DNA of 64,000 bases from Acidobacteriaceae bacterium (GTDB lineage: Bacteria > Acidobacteriota > Terriglobia > Terriglobales > Acidobacteriaceae), in contig JAJPKO010000037.1 of NCBI GenBank assembly GCA_021323655.1, positions 1-64,000 on the forward strand, read 5' to 3'. The notes beneath the pieces were generated by a model. That model did no database searches. It was not told the DNA's origin and saw only the letters and a list, made by a program, of their open reading frames with translations. Position 1 is the first letter of the stretch. The number at the start of each line of letters is the position of its first letter. The position numbers were made by a program, and so were the translations under genes. Of this stretch, positions 36,380 to 44,340 are shown in pieces.

Positions 36380-37168
36380 TCACCAGGAGTACCAATAACC
36401 GTCGCGTTGTGTCAGGGTCACTTCGACGCCGAAGAGATCGTGCAGACGTTCCGGGGTAATCAGCTCGGGCTTTGGGCCGTCAGCGACCACCCGGCCATTC
36501 CGCATCATGATGACGCGGTCAATCTCAGGAAGAATGTCGGCCAGATGGTGCGTGACCATGATGATTCCGGTGCCCTGCTGTGCCACCGTGCGCAGGTTTT
36601 CGCGGAGTTCGCGCTGCGCGGCCAGGTCCAGTGCGTTCGAGGGTTCATCCAGCAGAAGCATCTCTGGTTTGTGGACGAGGGCGCGGGCGATCATGATGCG
36701 GCGCTGCTCCCCCGCAGACATTTCGCCCACGAGTTTGTCTGCCAGATGTGTTGCTTCCATCAACGCCATGGCTTCCTGCGCCCGTTCTCGCATTTCCGAG
36801 GTGATATGCAGATTAGGCCAGATTGTGGAGGCGGAAAAGAAACCAGCAACGACTACATCGCGGCCTTTGGATATGGGCGTACGCTCACCGGGCATGTCGG
36901 CAGAAACGACTCCGAGATGCTGGCGCAACTGGGAAATGTCCCATCGCTCGCGCCCGAGCAGGCGGCAATGCATTTCCGGAGTGTAGATGGGATAACACTC
37001 GCAGGTAATGGTCTTGATCAGCGTGGATTTGCCGCACCCGTTGGGGCCAAGAATGGCGACGTGCTCTCCGGTCTGGATGCTCAGGTTGACGTCGTGCAAC
37101 ACGACGGCCTCTCCGCGTGCGACGTTGACATGCTCCATGCGAAGAAATTCTGCTTGCTCTTTTCTCAA
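36380..37168 (-). CDS. Stand-alone ABC transporter ATPase (ModF-like)
   Basis: ATP-binding subunit without a membrane partner in the window. 262 residues from TTG 37168, chosen because GAGGAG lies directly before it; the GTG at 37213 would come within 6 bases of the divergent argJ start. Walker A GPNGCGKST, an unusual signature MSAGEQRR in place of LSGGQ, Walker B MLLLDEPSNALD and the H-loop MVTHHLAD are complete. YPIYTPEMHCRLLGRERWDI in the helical domain resembles ModF/YcjX-neighbour type ATPases linked to iron or molybdate handling, but that link is weak. It ends just before the promoter of the small RNA unit. Confidence 0.82.
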   Translation of the reverse strand: MRKEQAEFLRMEHVNVARGEAVVLHDVNLSIQTGEHVAILGPNGCGKSTLIKTITCECYPIYTPEMHCRLLGRERWDISQLRQHLGVVSADMPGERTPISKGRDVVVAGFFSASTIWPNLHITSEMRERAQEAMALMEATHLADKLVGEMSAGEQRRIMIARALVHKPEMLLLDEPSNALDLAAQRELRENLRTVAQQGTGIIMVTHHLADILPEIDRVIMMRNGRVVADGPKPELITPERLHDLFGVEVTLTQRDGYWYSW

Positions 37169-37218
37169 TCCTCTCTCCTCGATGAGTAAATCCTTTACAG
37201 TTAGAGTAACCACACACT

Positions 37219-38436
37219 ATGAATGTCTCACTTCTCTCTGAAGATGCGCTTCCGCTCGGCTTCCGTTTCGCCGCAGTCAGAGCAGGCATCAAGCCTAGCG
37301 GCAATCTAGATCTTGCCGTAGCTGTAGCGGATACGCCAGCAAAGGCCGCCGCCATGTTCACCAGCAACCGCGTGGTAGCTGCGCCTGTGACCGTAGGGCG
37401 CAGACATCTTGAGCACAGTGGAGGCGAAGTCCGCGCGCTTGTCGTGAACGCGGGAAATGCGAACTGCGCCACGGGCCAGGCGGGTATGGAGGCGTGTATT
37501 GCGGTATGCAAGGTGGCGGCAGAGATATTTCACTGTGAGCGCGACCAGGTGTTTCCTTCCTCGACCGGGATTATCGGTGTGCCGCTTCCTGCCGAAAAAC
37601 CTATTGCTGCCCTTCCGCAGATCGCTGCGTCGCTTGCCGCAACGCCAGATCAATTCTCTCTGTTTGCGCGCGCCATTATGACCACGGACACCAAACCCAA
37701 AGTGGCCCATGCACAGCTCACGGTTGACGGGAAGAAAGTGCGCATTGCCGGTGTCTGCAAAGGCGCGGGCATGATACATCCGCAGCTTGTGCCGCATGCA
37801 ACCATGCTGGTGTATCTGTTTACGGATGCCGCAATTGAGACCGCGGAGCTGAACATGTTGTTGCAGAAGAGCGTTGAGATCAGCTTCAACCGCATCTCGA
37901 TTGATGGCGATACCTCGACCAACGACACTGTGTTGTTACTAGCTTCAGGCGCAAGCGGGGTAAAAGTAAGTGTTTTAAGTGCCGAGTTCCGGGACGCGCT
38001 CACAGAAGTATGCACATCGTTGGCAAAACAGATTGTGAGCGATGGCGAAGGTGTGACCCACGTCGTCGAGCTGCAAATCGAGGGTGCATCCACGGACCGC
38101 GATGCGCTTACCGTGGCAAAAGCCATCGCGCATTCTCCGCTGGTGAAGACCGCCTGGGCTGGCTGCGACCCGAACTGGGGCCGCCTGATGGCCGCCGCCG
38201 GCTACTCAGGCGCGGAGATTGATCCGGAGCGCATTGCGATCTGGTTTGGCGATCTGCCGATTTGCTGCAACGGGGGCCGCGCGCCTGAATTCGACGAAGC
38301 CGCGGCACACGAATATTTAAAGCAGCGGGAATTCACCATACGCATATACCTTGGCCTGGGCAATGGCGCCTGCCGCTTTTGGACAACAGATTTGACCGCA
38401 GAATATGTGCATATTAACGCAGACTACTCAACCTAG
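37219..38436 (+). CDS. argJ: Bifunctional ornithine acetyltransferase / N-acetylglutamate synthase
   Basis: Arginine biosynthesis: recycles the acetyl group from N-acetylornithine to glutamate and can make N-acetylglutamate from acetyl-CoA. 405 residues, typical length. The N-terminus has GIKPSGNLDLAV, AAAMFTSNRVVAAPV and NAGNANCATGQAGM; STGIIGVPLP follows. The self-cleavage site region is KGAGMIHPQL with ATML carrying the nucleophilic Thr (about residue 195). This site is a few residues longer than the usual GMIxPNMATML. The C-terminus ends with the expected WTTDLTAEYVHINADYST. Starts at ATG 37219, divergent from the ABC gene. Confidence 0.92.
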   Translation: MNVSLLSEDALPLGFRFAAVRAGIKPSGNLDLAVAVADTPAKAAAMFTSNRVVAAPVTVGRRHLEHSGGEVRALVVNAGNANCATGQAGMEACIAVCKVAAEIFHCERDQVFPSSTGIIGVPLPAEKPIAALPQIAASLAATPDQFSLFARAIMTTDTKPKVAHAQLTVDGKKVRIAGVCKGAGMIHPQLVPHATMLVYLFTDAAIETAELNMLLQKSVEISFNRISIDGDTSTNDTVLLLASGASGVKVSVLSAEFRDALTEVCTSLAKQIVSDGEGVTHVVELQIEGASTDRDALTVAKAIAHSPLVKTAWAGCDPNWGRLMAAAGYSGAEIDPERIAIWFGDLPICCNGGRAPEFDEAAAHEYLKQREFTIRIYLGLGNGACRFWTTDLTAEYVHINADYST

Positions 38437-38621
38437 AAAAGGCCTTGCTGCGCATTTGCTGCACTGCAACCAAAACTGTGCAGAGAGCCAAATACCGCAT
38501 GATTTCTGACGTTTTTGCGTTTTATGCCAGGTCTTGCACAGGCTTTTTCACAATTCTGTTGAAAACACAGGTAAAGACCCAATTGGCCTTTGCCATACAC
38601 TACGCCCTTGGAGTTTCAATC

Positions 38622-39404
38622 ATGGCTTCCAGCAAGAAGGCATTTTCCCTGATCAGCGACACCGCGCTGCGCCAGATATATGTAACGATGCTGCAATGCC
38701 GCTTGCTTGCGGCGTATGCGGGCTTCGCAAAAGCCAAAGGTCGGGAGGCACCCTTTGCTGCCGCATTGATAGACGCGCGTCCAGGTGATGCAGTGTTTTC
38801 TGTTCAGCGCGAACTTGCACAGTACATGACGGGTTCCAGCCTGATGCTGTTCGCCCCTCGGTCGCCGGCTCCAAAAGGCACTGTGTCTCCCGGATTGTCG
38901 TCACAGATCACGTTGGCTACAGGATTGGCACTTGCCCATGTGCAGAAAAAAGATAGTTCGGTCCTGCTGGCTTTTCTCTCAGGAAAAGAGGAAGTGTCTT
39001 CCACGGCCGAGGAGGCCCTGCGTTTTGCAGGCACGCAAAAACTCCCCGTCCTCTACATAGTAAATTCACTGAGCGAACAGGGTGCGACCGCTTCGTACGG
39101 TTTTCCCGCTATTCCGGTAGATGTGGCCGATGCAGTGGCAATGTATCGAGTGGCGCATGAGTGCACGGTGCGGGCAAGACAGGGACAGGGCCCGAGCATG
39201 ATTTGCTGCACGCCATGGATCAAAAAGTCAGACCCTGTCCAGAACATGGAAAGATATCTGGAGGCCAAAGGCCTTCACCCTGATAGCTGGAAGCAGAAGA
39301 CCGTCAGCCGATTTGAGCAGAAGCTGAAGCAGGCCACGTCAAAAAGGAGTAGCTCCATCCCTAAATGGCCAACGCTTGATCTCTGGCGACAGAAAAACAG
39401 CTAG
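38622..39404 (+). CDS. Degenerate E1-alpha-like (thiamine-diphosphate fold) protein
   Basis: 260 residues from ATG 38622 with GGAG eight bases upstream; the open frame upstream to 38445 looks non-coding. The order of segments follows the alpha subunit of 2-oxoacid dehydrogenase E1: MLQCRLLAAYAGFAKAKG at the N-terminus, then LSSQITLATGLALAHVQKK, a central strand and AEEALRFAGTQKLPVLYIVNS, then FPAIPVDVADAVAMYRVAHECTVRARQGQGPSMI (two pieces: PVDVADAVAMYRVAHE, VRARQGQGPSMI). Where real E1-alpha has the GDG...N motif that binds magnesium and thiamine diphosphate, this has LSGKEEVSS, so the cofactor site is lost. It lies between argJ and an SDR on the opposite strand. Probably a non-catalytic relative; the role is unknown. 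Confidence 0.65.
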   Translation: MASSKKAFSLISDTALRQIYVTMLQCRLLAAYAGFAKAKGREAPFAAALIDARPGDAVFSVQRELAQYMTGSSLMLFAPRSPAPKGTVSPGLSSQITLATGLALAHVQKKDSSVLLAFLSGKEEVSSTAEEALRFAGTQKLPVLYIVNSLSEQGATASYGFPAIPVDVADAVAMYRVAHECTVRARQGQGPSMICCTPWIKKSDPVQNMERYLEAKGLHPDSWKQKTVSRFEQKLKQATSKRSSSIPKWPTLDLWRQKNS

Positions 39405-39622
39405 CGTTCGGCCCCGCCTTCAAACGGTCAGATCCTCACTACAATTTCAGGTTGACCAGCTCGGCCCAGGACGATCTCGTAGTCGCCGTCTGTTCAGTGA
39501 CTGTCTCGATTCACATGGACAGTCTCTATGTGGATGCCGCGTGGATGCCGCGCTGGAAATGCAGAAAAAGTAGCTTTTTTCGTGCGCAGCTGGTATGGGC
39601 CTGTCGGGGTTGCGTCTGTCTC

Positions 39623-40411
39623 TCAAAGTCCGCGATATGCGCCGCCGTCCACCAGAAGCGTCTGCCCGGTAATGCAGGCCGCTTGTTCTGAGGCGAGCCA
39701 GACAATCGCAGCCGCGACCTCTTCCGGCGCTGCCATCCGGCGTATTGGAATTTCCTGCAACAGCTCCTGCCTGATCTGTTCCGTATGGATATTGCGCGCA
39801 GCGGCCCGCTTTTCCAACAACTCTTCAGCGCGCGCAGTCGCTGTAAATCCAGGACCCACATTGTTCACCGTAATGCCATCCGGTCCAAACTGCCCAGCCA
39901 GAGAGCGCACCAGCCCGATTACTCCAACGCGAATCGAATTGGAGAGCACAAGCTCCGGAACCGGCTGCTTCACGGTATAAGAGGTCAGCGTAATGATGCG
40001 GCCCCATTTCTGCTGCTGCATGAAAGGAATGACTGCTTGCGCAAAGGAAACTACGCTACGCAGATTCAGTTGCCATGCCCGCTCCCACTCTTCCATCGTC
40101 GTAGCAAGAAAAGGTTTTGCTGGAGGCCCGCCCGCATTCGTAACGCAGATATCTACTCGCCCAAACCTCTCATGCGATCGGTTTACAAAATCGCGCACAG
40201 CGGCATCATCGCTTACGTCCAAAGCCGCCGTGAATACTCTCACGCCATAACGCCCTTCAATCTCTCTGGCCAATGCAGTGAGCGGGTCTGCGCGTCTGGC
40301 GCACAACGCCAAATGCGCGCCCTCCGCAGCAAATGCGAGGGCCGTAGCCTTGCCAATTCCCTGGCTGGATGCGGCTACGATAGCAATGCGATTCCTGAGT
40401 CCGGTTTCCAT
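39623..40411 (-). CDS. Short-chain dehydrogenase/reductase with divergent active site
   Basis: 262 residues, Rossmann fold. The cofactor loop is AAsSQGIGKATA (here VAASSQGIGKA), DVSDDAAVRDF marks the adenine region and CVTNAGGPPAKPF the NAG motif. After TLTSYTVKQPVPE, where normal SDRs have YxxxK, it reads LVLSNSIRVGVIGLVRSLA, so the catalytic Tyr and Lys are not at their usual places. A subgroup of 3-oxoacyl-ACP-reductase-like SDRs shares this feature. The C-terminus PEEVAAAIVWLASEQAACITGQTLLVDGG is normal (pieces: PEEVAAAIVWLASEQ, ITGQTLLVDGG). Sixty-two bases separate it from dut on the same strand. Confidence 0.8.
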   Translation of the reverse strand: METGLRNRIAIVAASSQGIGKATALAFAAEGAHLALCARRADPLTALAREIEGRYGVRVFTAALDVSDDAAVRDFVNRSHERFGRVDICVTNAGGPPAKPFLATTMEEWERAWQLNLRSVVSFAQAVIPFMQQQKWGRIITLTSYTVKQPVPELVLSNSIRVGVIGLVRSLAGQFGPDGITVNNVGPGFTATARAEELLEKRAAARNIHTEQIRQELLQEIPIRRMAAPEEVAAAIVWLASEQAACITGQTLLVDGGAYRGL

Positions 40412-40473
40412 GGCTCCATGGTAAAAGAGATGCCGCGCGGACAGGACCGGAAAAGCAGTGTTGGTGGAAGGCC

Positions 40474-40968
40474 TCAGCGTCCGCTGGAACCAAATCCCTT
40501 CGCGCCGCGGTCGCTTTCTGCTAGTTCCTCTACAACCACCACGGGCAGATCGGTGGCAGGAAGAAAAGGGGACATTTGAGCAATTTTGTCACCCTTGCGG
40601 ATGGTAACGCTCACGTTTGTGTGTTCCAGTTCTGCATGGGTGAGCCGCCCCTGCGCGTCGTGGGTCACACGCAGGGAGTAACGCGGCTGGTTCACGTTAA
40701 TAAGACAAACAAGGATTTCTCCCCGGTATCCAGCATCAATTCTGCCGCCGGCGTAAGTAATACCCTTCGCCGCCATTGAAGAGCGGTCTCCCAGAATAAA
40801 CCCGTACCCGTCGGAAGCTTCTATCGCAATGCCCGTCCGAACTTTAACCGGTGATCCAGGAGGAATAGTTATGTCCTCTATAGAGTAGAGATCATAGCCC
40901 AAGTCGCTTCCGGGGTAATTCACCGTAGGCACCCGGGCGTCAGGATGAAGGAGCTTTACCTTGATCAT
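40474..40968 (-). CDS. dut: dUTP diphosphatase
   Basis: Hydrolyses dUTP to dUMP, keeping uracil out of DNA and supplying dTMP synthesis. 164 residues with all five motifs of trimeric dUTPases: GSDLGYDLYS (1), GDRSSMAAKGI (2), GGRIDAGYRGEI (3, with Asp and Tyr contacting deoxyuridine), IRKGDKIAQ (4) and RGAKGFGSSGR (5, the phosphate-closing tail). A region near residue 100 (RVTHDAQGRLTHAELEHTN) is about 10 residues longer than usual. Upstream of the SDR gene on the same strand. Confidence 0.92.
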   Translation of the reverse strand: MIKVKLLHPDARVPTVNYPGSDLGYDLYSIEDITIPPGSPVKVRTGIAIEASDGYGFILGDRSSMAAKGITYAGGRIDAGYRGEILVCLINVNQPRYSLRVTHDAQGRLTHAELEHTNVSVTIRKGDKIAQMSPFLPATDLPVVVVEELAESDRGAKGFGSSGR

Positions 40969-40988
40969 CTATACAATACTAAGCTGTC

Positions 40989-41219
40989 TTACTTCGAATT
41001 ATTTACTGGAACGGCCTGCTTCTTCTGCTTGGCCCAGCGCCGCTTCTGCGCTTCAGCAATACGCCTGCGGGCTTCCGGGCTCAGATGGCGCTTCTTTCGA
41101 CCGCCGGCAAAGGCCCCAGCGAAAATCCGGGTGGACCCCGCGCCTTCCAACAACGCACGGACTTTTTCAAGACGGCTTATTTCTTCATCAATAGCTGCAA
41201 TAATTTCTTCCCGTGACAT
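40989..41219 (-). CDS. Small basic protein, possible nucleic-acid binder
   Basis: 76 residues from ATG 41219, preceded by AAGGAC at a good distance. The N-terminal half is an acidic amphipathic helix (SREEIIAAIDEEISRLEKVRALL). After a Gly/Ala link comes the strongly basic segment HLSPEARRRIAEAQKRRWAKQKK. This SPEARxRIAxAQxxRWAK pattern occurs in many small bacterial proteins and resembles DNA-binding repeat motifs, but I do not know an established function. It lies 20 bases upstream of dut and may be co-transcribed with it. Confidence 0.65.
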   Translation of the reverse strand: MSREEIIAAIDEEISRLEKVRALLEGAGSTRIFAGAFAGGRKKRHLSPEARRRIAEAQKRRWAKQKKQAVPVNNSK

Positions 41220-41543
41220 TCCTTTGTCCTTTATATGTATTAAGTTCATCAAAAAGGGGAACTAACCAAATCTAAAATCATTTCGAATATTCCTGCAAGA
41301 CTGCACAATCGCGCTACATAGATAAAGATTTTCTTCGGTTATTACGAAAGATTATATGCAGCTAAGTGCCTTACATTTCTAAAACTTTTCTCTTATTTCC
41401 TGGGGGAATTTCCTCTCAAAACATTGGGTACGCCAGCTCTGGCCGTCCCCTGGACGAGTCTTGGCTAAACCGTTCATCAGGAATTTCCCCATTTTTCTCA
41501 ATCCCGTAATATTGCTCTGGCCTGGATGTAGCATCATGATGGC

Positions 41544-42398
41544 GTGGCTACCCAACTACGCCCACCCAGACCAGCCTTTGCGCCGGGACATTTCCCGCAA
41601 CCTGGGCCTGTTTTTTCCTCTCGCGTTTTTGCCTCCACAGGAAAATACCAGATGCGCCTTGCTGTTTCAGAAGAAGAACGGAAGGCTGCATGCAGGCTGC
41701 GGTTCAGAGTGTTCAACCTTGAGTTGGGCGAAGGCCTTCATTCCTCTTATTCCACCGGGCTCGATATGGACGAATTTGACTACGTCTGTGACCACTTGAT
41801 TGTCGAAAATCGGACAAGTAACGAGGTTGTGGGCACATATCGAATGCAAAGCGGGGACATAGCCAAACAGAGGCTCGGCTATTATAGTGCACAGGAATTC
41901 GACTTCAGCCCCTACGAGCACATTCGCCATGAAATTCTTGAACTCGGCCGGGCTTCCATTGATCGCGAGCACCGTTCCAGCGAGGTGCTCAACCTCCTGT
42001 GGCGTGGAATTGCACAATACTGCAGACTTCATGGGCTGCGCTATCTGATTGGCTGCTCATCGCTCAATTCTCAGGATTGCACCGAAGGCTGGGCAGTCTA
42101 CCAGCAGCTCGGGGCTTTCCTTGCCGCACCGGAATTTCGTACAACCCCGAACACATCGTTTCGGCTCCCGAAGGAAAGATTTACCACCAGCTCCGCGGCT
42201 AAGATTCCCCGCCTTTTAAAGACGTATATTGGAATTGGAGCGCGCATCTGCGGAGAACCAGCATGGGACCGCGAGTTCGGCACGATTGACTTTCTCACCC
42301 TGCTCGATCTTCAGCAGTTGACGCCAGCAGCGAGGGACCGATTTCTACTGGACGACGAACATCAGCCGGCAACTTCCGCAGTATCCTGCGCCTGTTAG
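41544..42398 (+). CDS. GNAT-fold N-acyltransferase (OlsB-like)
   Basis: 284 residues. From about residue 37 it follows the hemolysin/ornithine-acyl-ACP N-acyltransferase family: RLAVSEEERKAACRLRFRVFNLELGEG, DEFDYVCDHLIVENR, VVGTYRMQSGDIA, LGRASIDREHRSSEVLNLLWRGIAQYCR and LIGCSSL (longer strings shortened to recognisable parts). OlsB attaches a 3-hydroxy fatty acid to the amino group of ornithine, the first step to ornithine lipids. GTG 41544 gives the longest form; ATG 41652 with AGGA upstream would give a compact 248-residue form. The adjacent PlsC-like gene fits as second step. The acceptor amino acid is not certain. Confidence 0.8.
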   Translation: MATQLRPPRPAFAPGHFPQPGPVFSSRVFASTGKYQMRLAVSEEERKAACRLRFRVFNLELGEGLHSSYSTGLDMDEFDYVCDHLIVENRTSNEVVGTYRMQSGDIAKQRLGYYSAQEFDFSPYEHIRHEILELGRASIDREHRSSEVLNLLWRGIAQYCRLHGLRYLIGCSSLNSQDCTEGWAVYQQLGAFLAAPEFRTTPNTSFRLPKERFTTSSAAKIPRLLKTYIGIGARICGEPAWDREFGTIDFLTLLDLQQLTPAARDRFLLDDEHQPATSAVSCAC

Positions 42399-42442
42399 TA
42401 CTGTTCTTTACGCTGCTGGAAGCCCTGCTGCGTTTCGCAACA

Positions 42443-43138
42443 ATGCGCCTGCGCAAAGGGCGCCCTACGCTCTTCGATCGCGCGCTTTGGATGCATGAAA
42501 CCTCCCTTCTCGTGCTAAAACGCATTGGCATTACGGTTCACACGGAAGGCAGTGTCCCACATGTGGGACTGATCGTCTCCAATCACCTCGGCTATCTGGA
42601 TATTCCGCTGCATGCTTCTGCCGGCCCCAGGATCTTCGTTTCCAAAGATGATGTGCGTTCATGGCCTATTTTCGGCTTGATTGCGCGTTTAGGCGGCACC
42701 ATCTTTGTAAAGCGCGGTGTTCGCGCCAGCGCAACAGAAGCCGCCATTCAGATCGAATTTGCTCTGCGCTCCGGCGTACCCGTCGTGCTTTTTCCTGAGG
42801 GCACAAGCACCGACGGAACTACCCTTCTCCCATTTCATGCTTTTCTTTTTGAGCCGGCCATTGCCTCCCAATCCCCTGTAAGCTCCGCTGCGGTACGTTA
42901 TCAGTCTCCGGGTGCTGACGAGCGCGATCTTTGCTATTACGGAGATGTAAAGTTTGCCCCGCATCTGTTCAAAACCCTGGGCCGCAAGCACGTCTGCGCA
43001 CGACTAAGGTTCGATGGAAAGCCTCGCGTATATGACCATCGCAAGCACGCCTCCAATGACTGCTGGGAACGAGTCGCCAGGCTACAGCTCCGGGCTGAAT
43101 ATATCCCGCACGACGACATGGCAGAGCAGTGGCGCTAG
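42443..43138 (+). CDS. PlsC-family lysophospholipid-type acyltransferase (OlsA-like)
   Basis: 231 residues with the 1-acyl-glycerol-3-phosphate acyltransferase motifs: NHLGYLD (NHxxxxD catalytic pair, about residue 49), FGLIARLGGTIFVKRG and FPEGTSTDGTTLLPF. With the preceding N-acyltransferase gene it could complete an ornithine-type lipid by O-acylation. The codons just upstream of ATG 42443, in frame, read ILRLLVLFFTLLEALLRFAT, which looks like the missing N-terminal membrane helix of such enzymes and overlaps the end of the previous gene, but no ATG, GTG or TTG is found there. The start is therefore unsettled. Confidence 0.82.
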   Translation: MRLRKGRPTLFDRALWMHETSLLVLKRIGITVHTEGSVPHVGLIVSNHLGYLDIPLHASAGPRIFVSKDDVRSWPIFGLIARLGGTIFVKRGVRASATEAAIQIEFALRSGVPVVLFPEGTSTDGTTLLPFHAFLFEPAIASQSPVSSAAVRYQSPGADERDLCYYGDVKFAPHLFKTLGRKHVCARLRFDGKPRVYDHRKHASNDCWERVARLQLRAEYIPHDDMAEQWR

Positions 43139-43188
43139 TTCCCCTTGACCAGCCGCGCACTACCTGACACACTGGCCGTCAAACGCAT

Positions 43189-43902
43189 ATGGCCATTCCC
43201 ATCAAAGTGGAGTACGCGGCCCGCCGAAAGGTTCGTGAGCGCAATACACGTCTCTATCGCCTCGCCCACTGGCCTATCTGGATATGGGTCTTCTTTCTTG
43301 CGCCTGGCTGGCTTACATTCACTCTGTTTGCCACGGGCGGTAGTAAGTGGAACCTTCTCTGGCTTGCGGCCGTGCTCGTAAGCACCGGAATTGCAGCATG
43401 GCGAGGCAAGCTTCCGGGTTCAGAACCGCGTCCGTATATTCTGCGTTTTGATGAAGACCGCCCTAATCCGCTTTATCGCAAGGTTTGTTACACCTTTGCC
43501 TGGAATGCCGTCCTGAGCTTTGCTCTGCTGAACCTCGCCGGACTGGTAGATGCCGTCGCCAGCGGTACCTGGCACATGATGCAGATTTACCGGTACGGCT
43601 ACTTCCCTCTTTGTGCACTCATTCTGCTGTTGGGGTTTGCTGGAGTGCTTCCGCGGGTGCGCCGCTCGACCAAAGGCGAGGGTATCGAACGCCGCTACTT
43701 TTATGGAGCAGTCTGGACCGCCACCATCGCGCAGACACTTCTCCTCCTGCTCTGGAAGACATTACCGAAGACCCACGCCACAGACATCCTGAAGCTCGCA
43801 GCCTATGTTGCTGCGCTCATCATCTTGAGCGCAGCCGCAGCTTTCGGACTACTTCCTCGCACAAGACCCATTCTGCCCGGCGAAGTCATGATTGCAGACT
43901 GA
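43189..43902 (+). CDS. Polytopic membrane protein of unknown function
   Basis: 237 residues with about six hydrophobic segments (for example WPIWIWVFFLAPGWLTFTLF, LLWLAAVLVSTGIAAW, LCALILLLGFAGVLP, LAAYVAALIILSAAAAFGLL) and a basic N-terminus. I recognise no family. It follows the two acyltransferase genes by 50 bases on the same strand, so it may share their transcript; a link to lipid handling is only a guess. Confidence 0.6.
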   Translation: MAIPIKVEYAARRKVRERNTRLYRLAHWPIWIWVFFLAPGWLTFTLFATGGSKWNLLWLAAVLVSTGIAAWRGKLPGSEPRPYILRFDEDRPNPLYRKVCYTFAWNAVLSFALLNLAGLVDAVASGTWHMMQIYRYGYFPLCALILLLGFAGVLPRVRRSTKGEGIERRYFYGAVWTATIAQTLLLLLWKTLPKTHATDILKLAAYVAALIILSAAAAFGLLPRTRPILPGEVMIAD

Positions 43903-43926
43903 TTCAGGAGAGAAAAGAGATACTCG

Positions 43927-44340
43927 AACAAATCCATACCCTCTGCCACTGCCATTCCAGTATTGGCCTATCCAGATGTGGAGGAGGCAGCACACTGGCT
44001 CTGTGATGCCTTTGGATTCGGCGTGCTCCTTCGCATTGGCAACCACCGTATTCAACTGAATGCGGACAATGGTGCTCTGGTCGTGCGAGAGATGCGACCA
44101 ACCAAAGTCAATGCTCTCCTGGGCAGGAGATTCTCTGTTATGGTTCGTGCCGAAGATGCTGATGCCCATTGCAATCACGCCAGAATCGCGGGGCAAAGAT
44201 CAGCCAGGATCCCACCAGCCAGGTGTATGGCGAGCGTCAGTACAATGCGTTAGATTTGCTGGCTACTCGTGGACTTTTTCGTGCATCCGCAGGAATGGGG
44301 CAGCACAGCAGAAAATCTCTGGTGCTGCTACCGGCTTGCC
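43927..44340 (+). pseudogene. Broken glyoxalase/VOC-family gene (several frameshifts)
   Basis: The sequence aligns in pieces to a typical VOC protein. Frame one: SIPSATAIPVLAYPDVEEAA, HWLCDAFGFGVLLRIGNHRI and RFSVMVRAEDADAHCNHARI to about 44195. Frame two: GAKISQDPTSQVYGERQYNA to about 44250. Frame three: FAGYSWTFS to about 44280. Frame four: FVHPQEWGSTAEN. The start codon is also missing (TACTCGAAC where MSN is expected). Three frame changes within 150 bases make this a dead gene. Its tail runs into the recN 3' end on the other strand. Confidence 0.7.

Noticed and set aside
35922-36380. TPP (THI-box) riboswitch expected before thiG
   Set aside because: The CUGAGA core and the GCGUAGGGA end are not found; the GGGTGCC and ACCC-like pieces are not in riboswitch order, and a terminator-bounded small unit fills the space.
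37169-37213. GTG 37213 as start of the ABC ATPase
   Set aside because: It would lie 6 bases from the divergent argJ ATG and has no ribosome site; TTG 37168 has GAGGAG before it.
39405-39622. Gene or terminator between the E1-like gene and the SDR
   Set aside because: Only an 11-base tandem repeat (GTGGATGCCGC, 39530-39551) and an AAAAAG-TAG-CTTTTTT mini-hairpin near 39567 are seen; too short to support a feature.
43485-44006. 173-residue plus-strand frame over the membrane protein
   Set aside because: Different frame of a gene with consistent transmembrane pattern; Cys/His-rich translation is a shadow.
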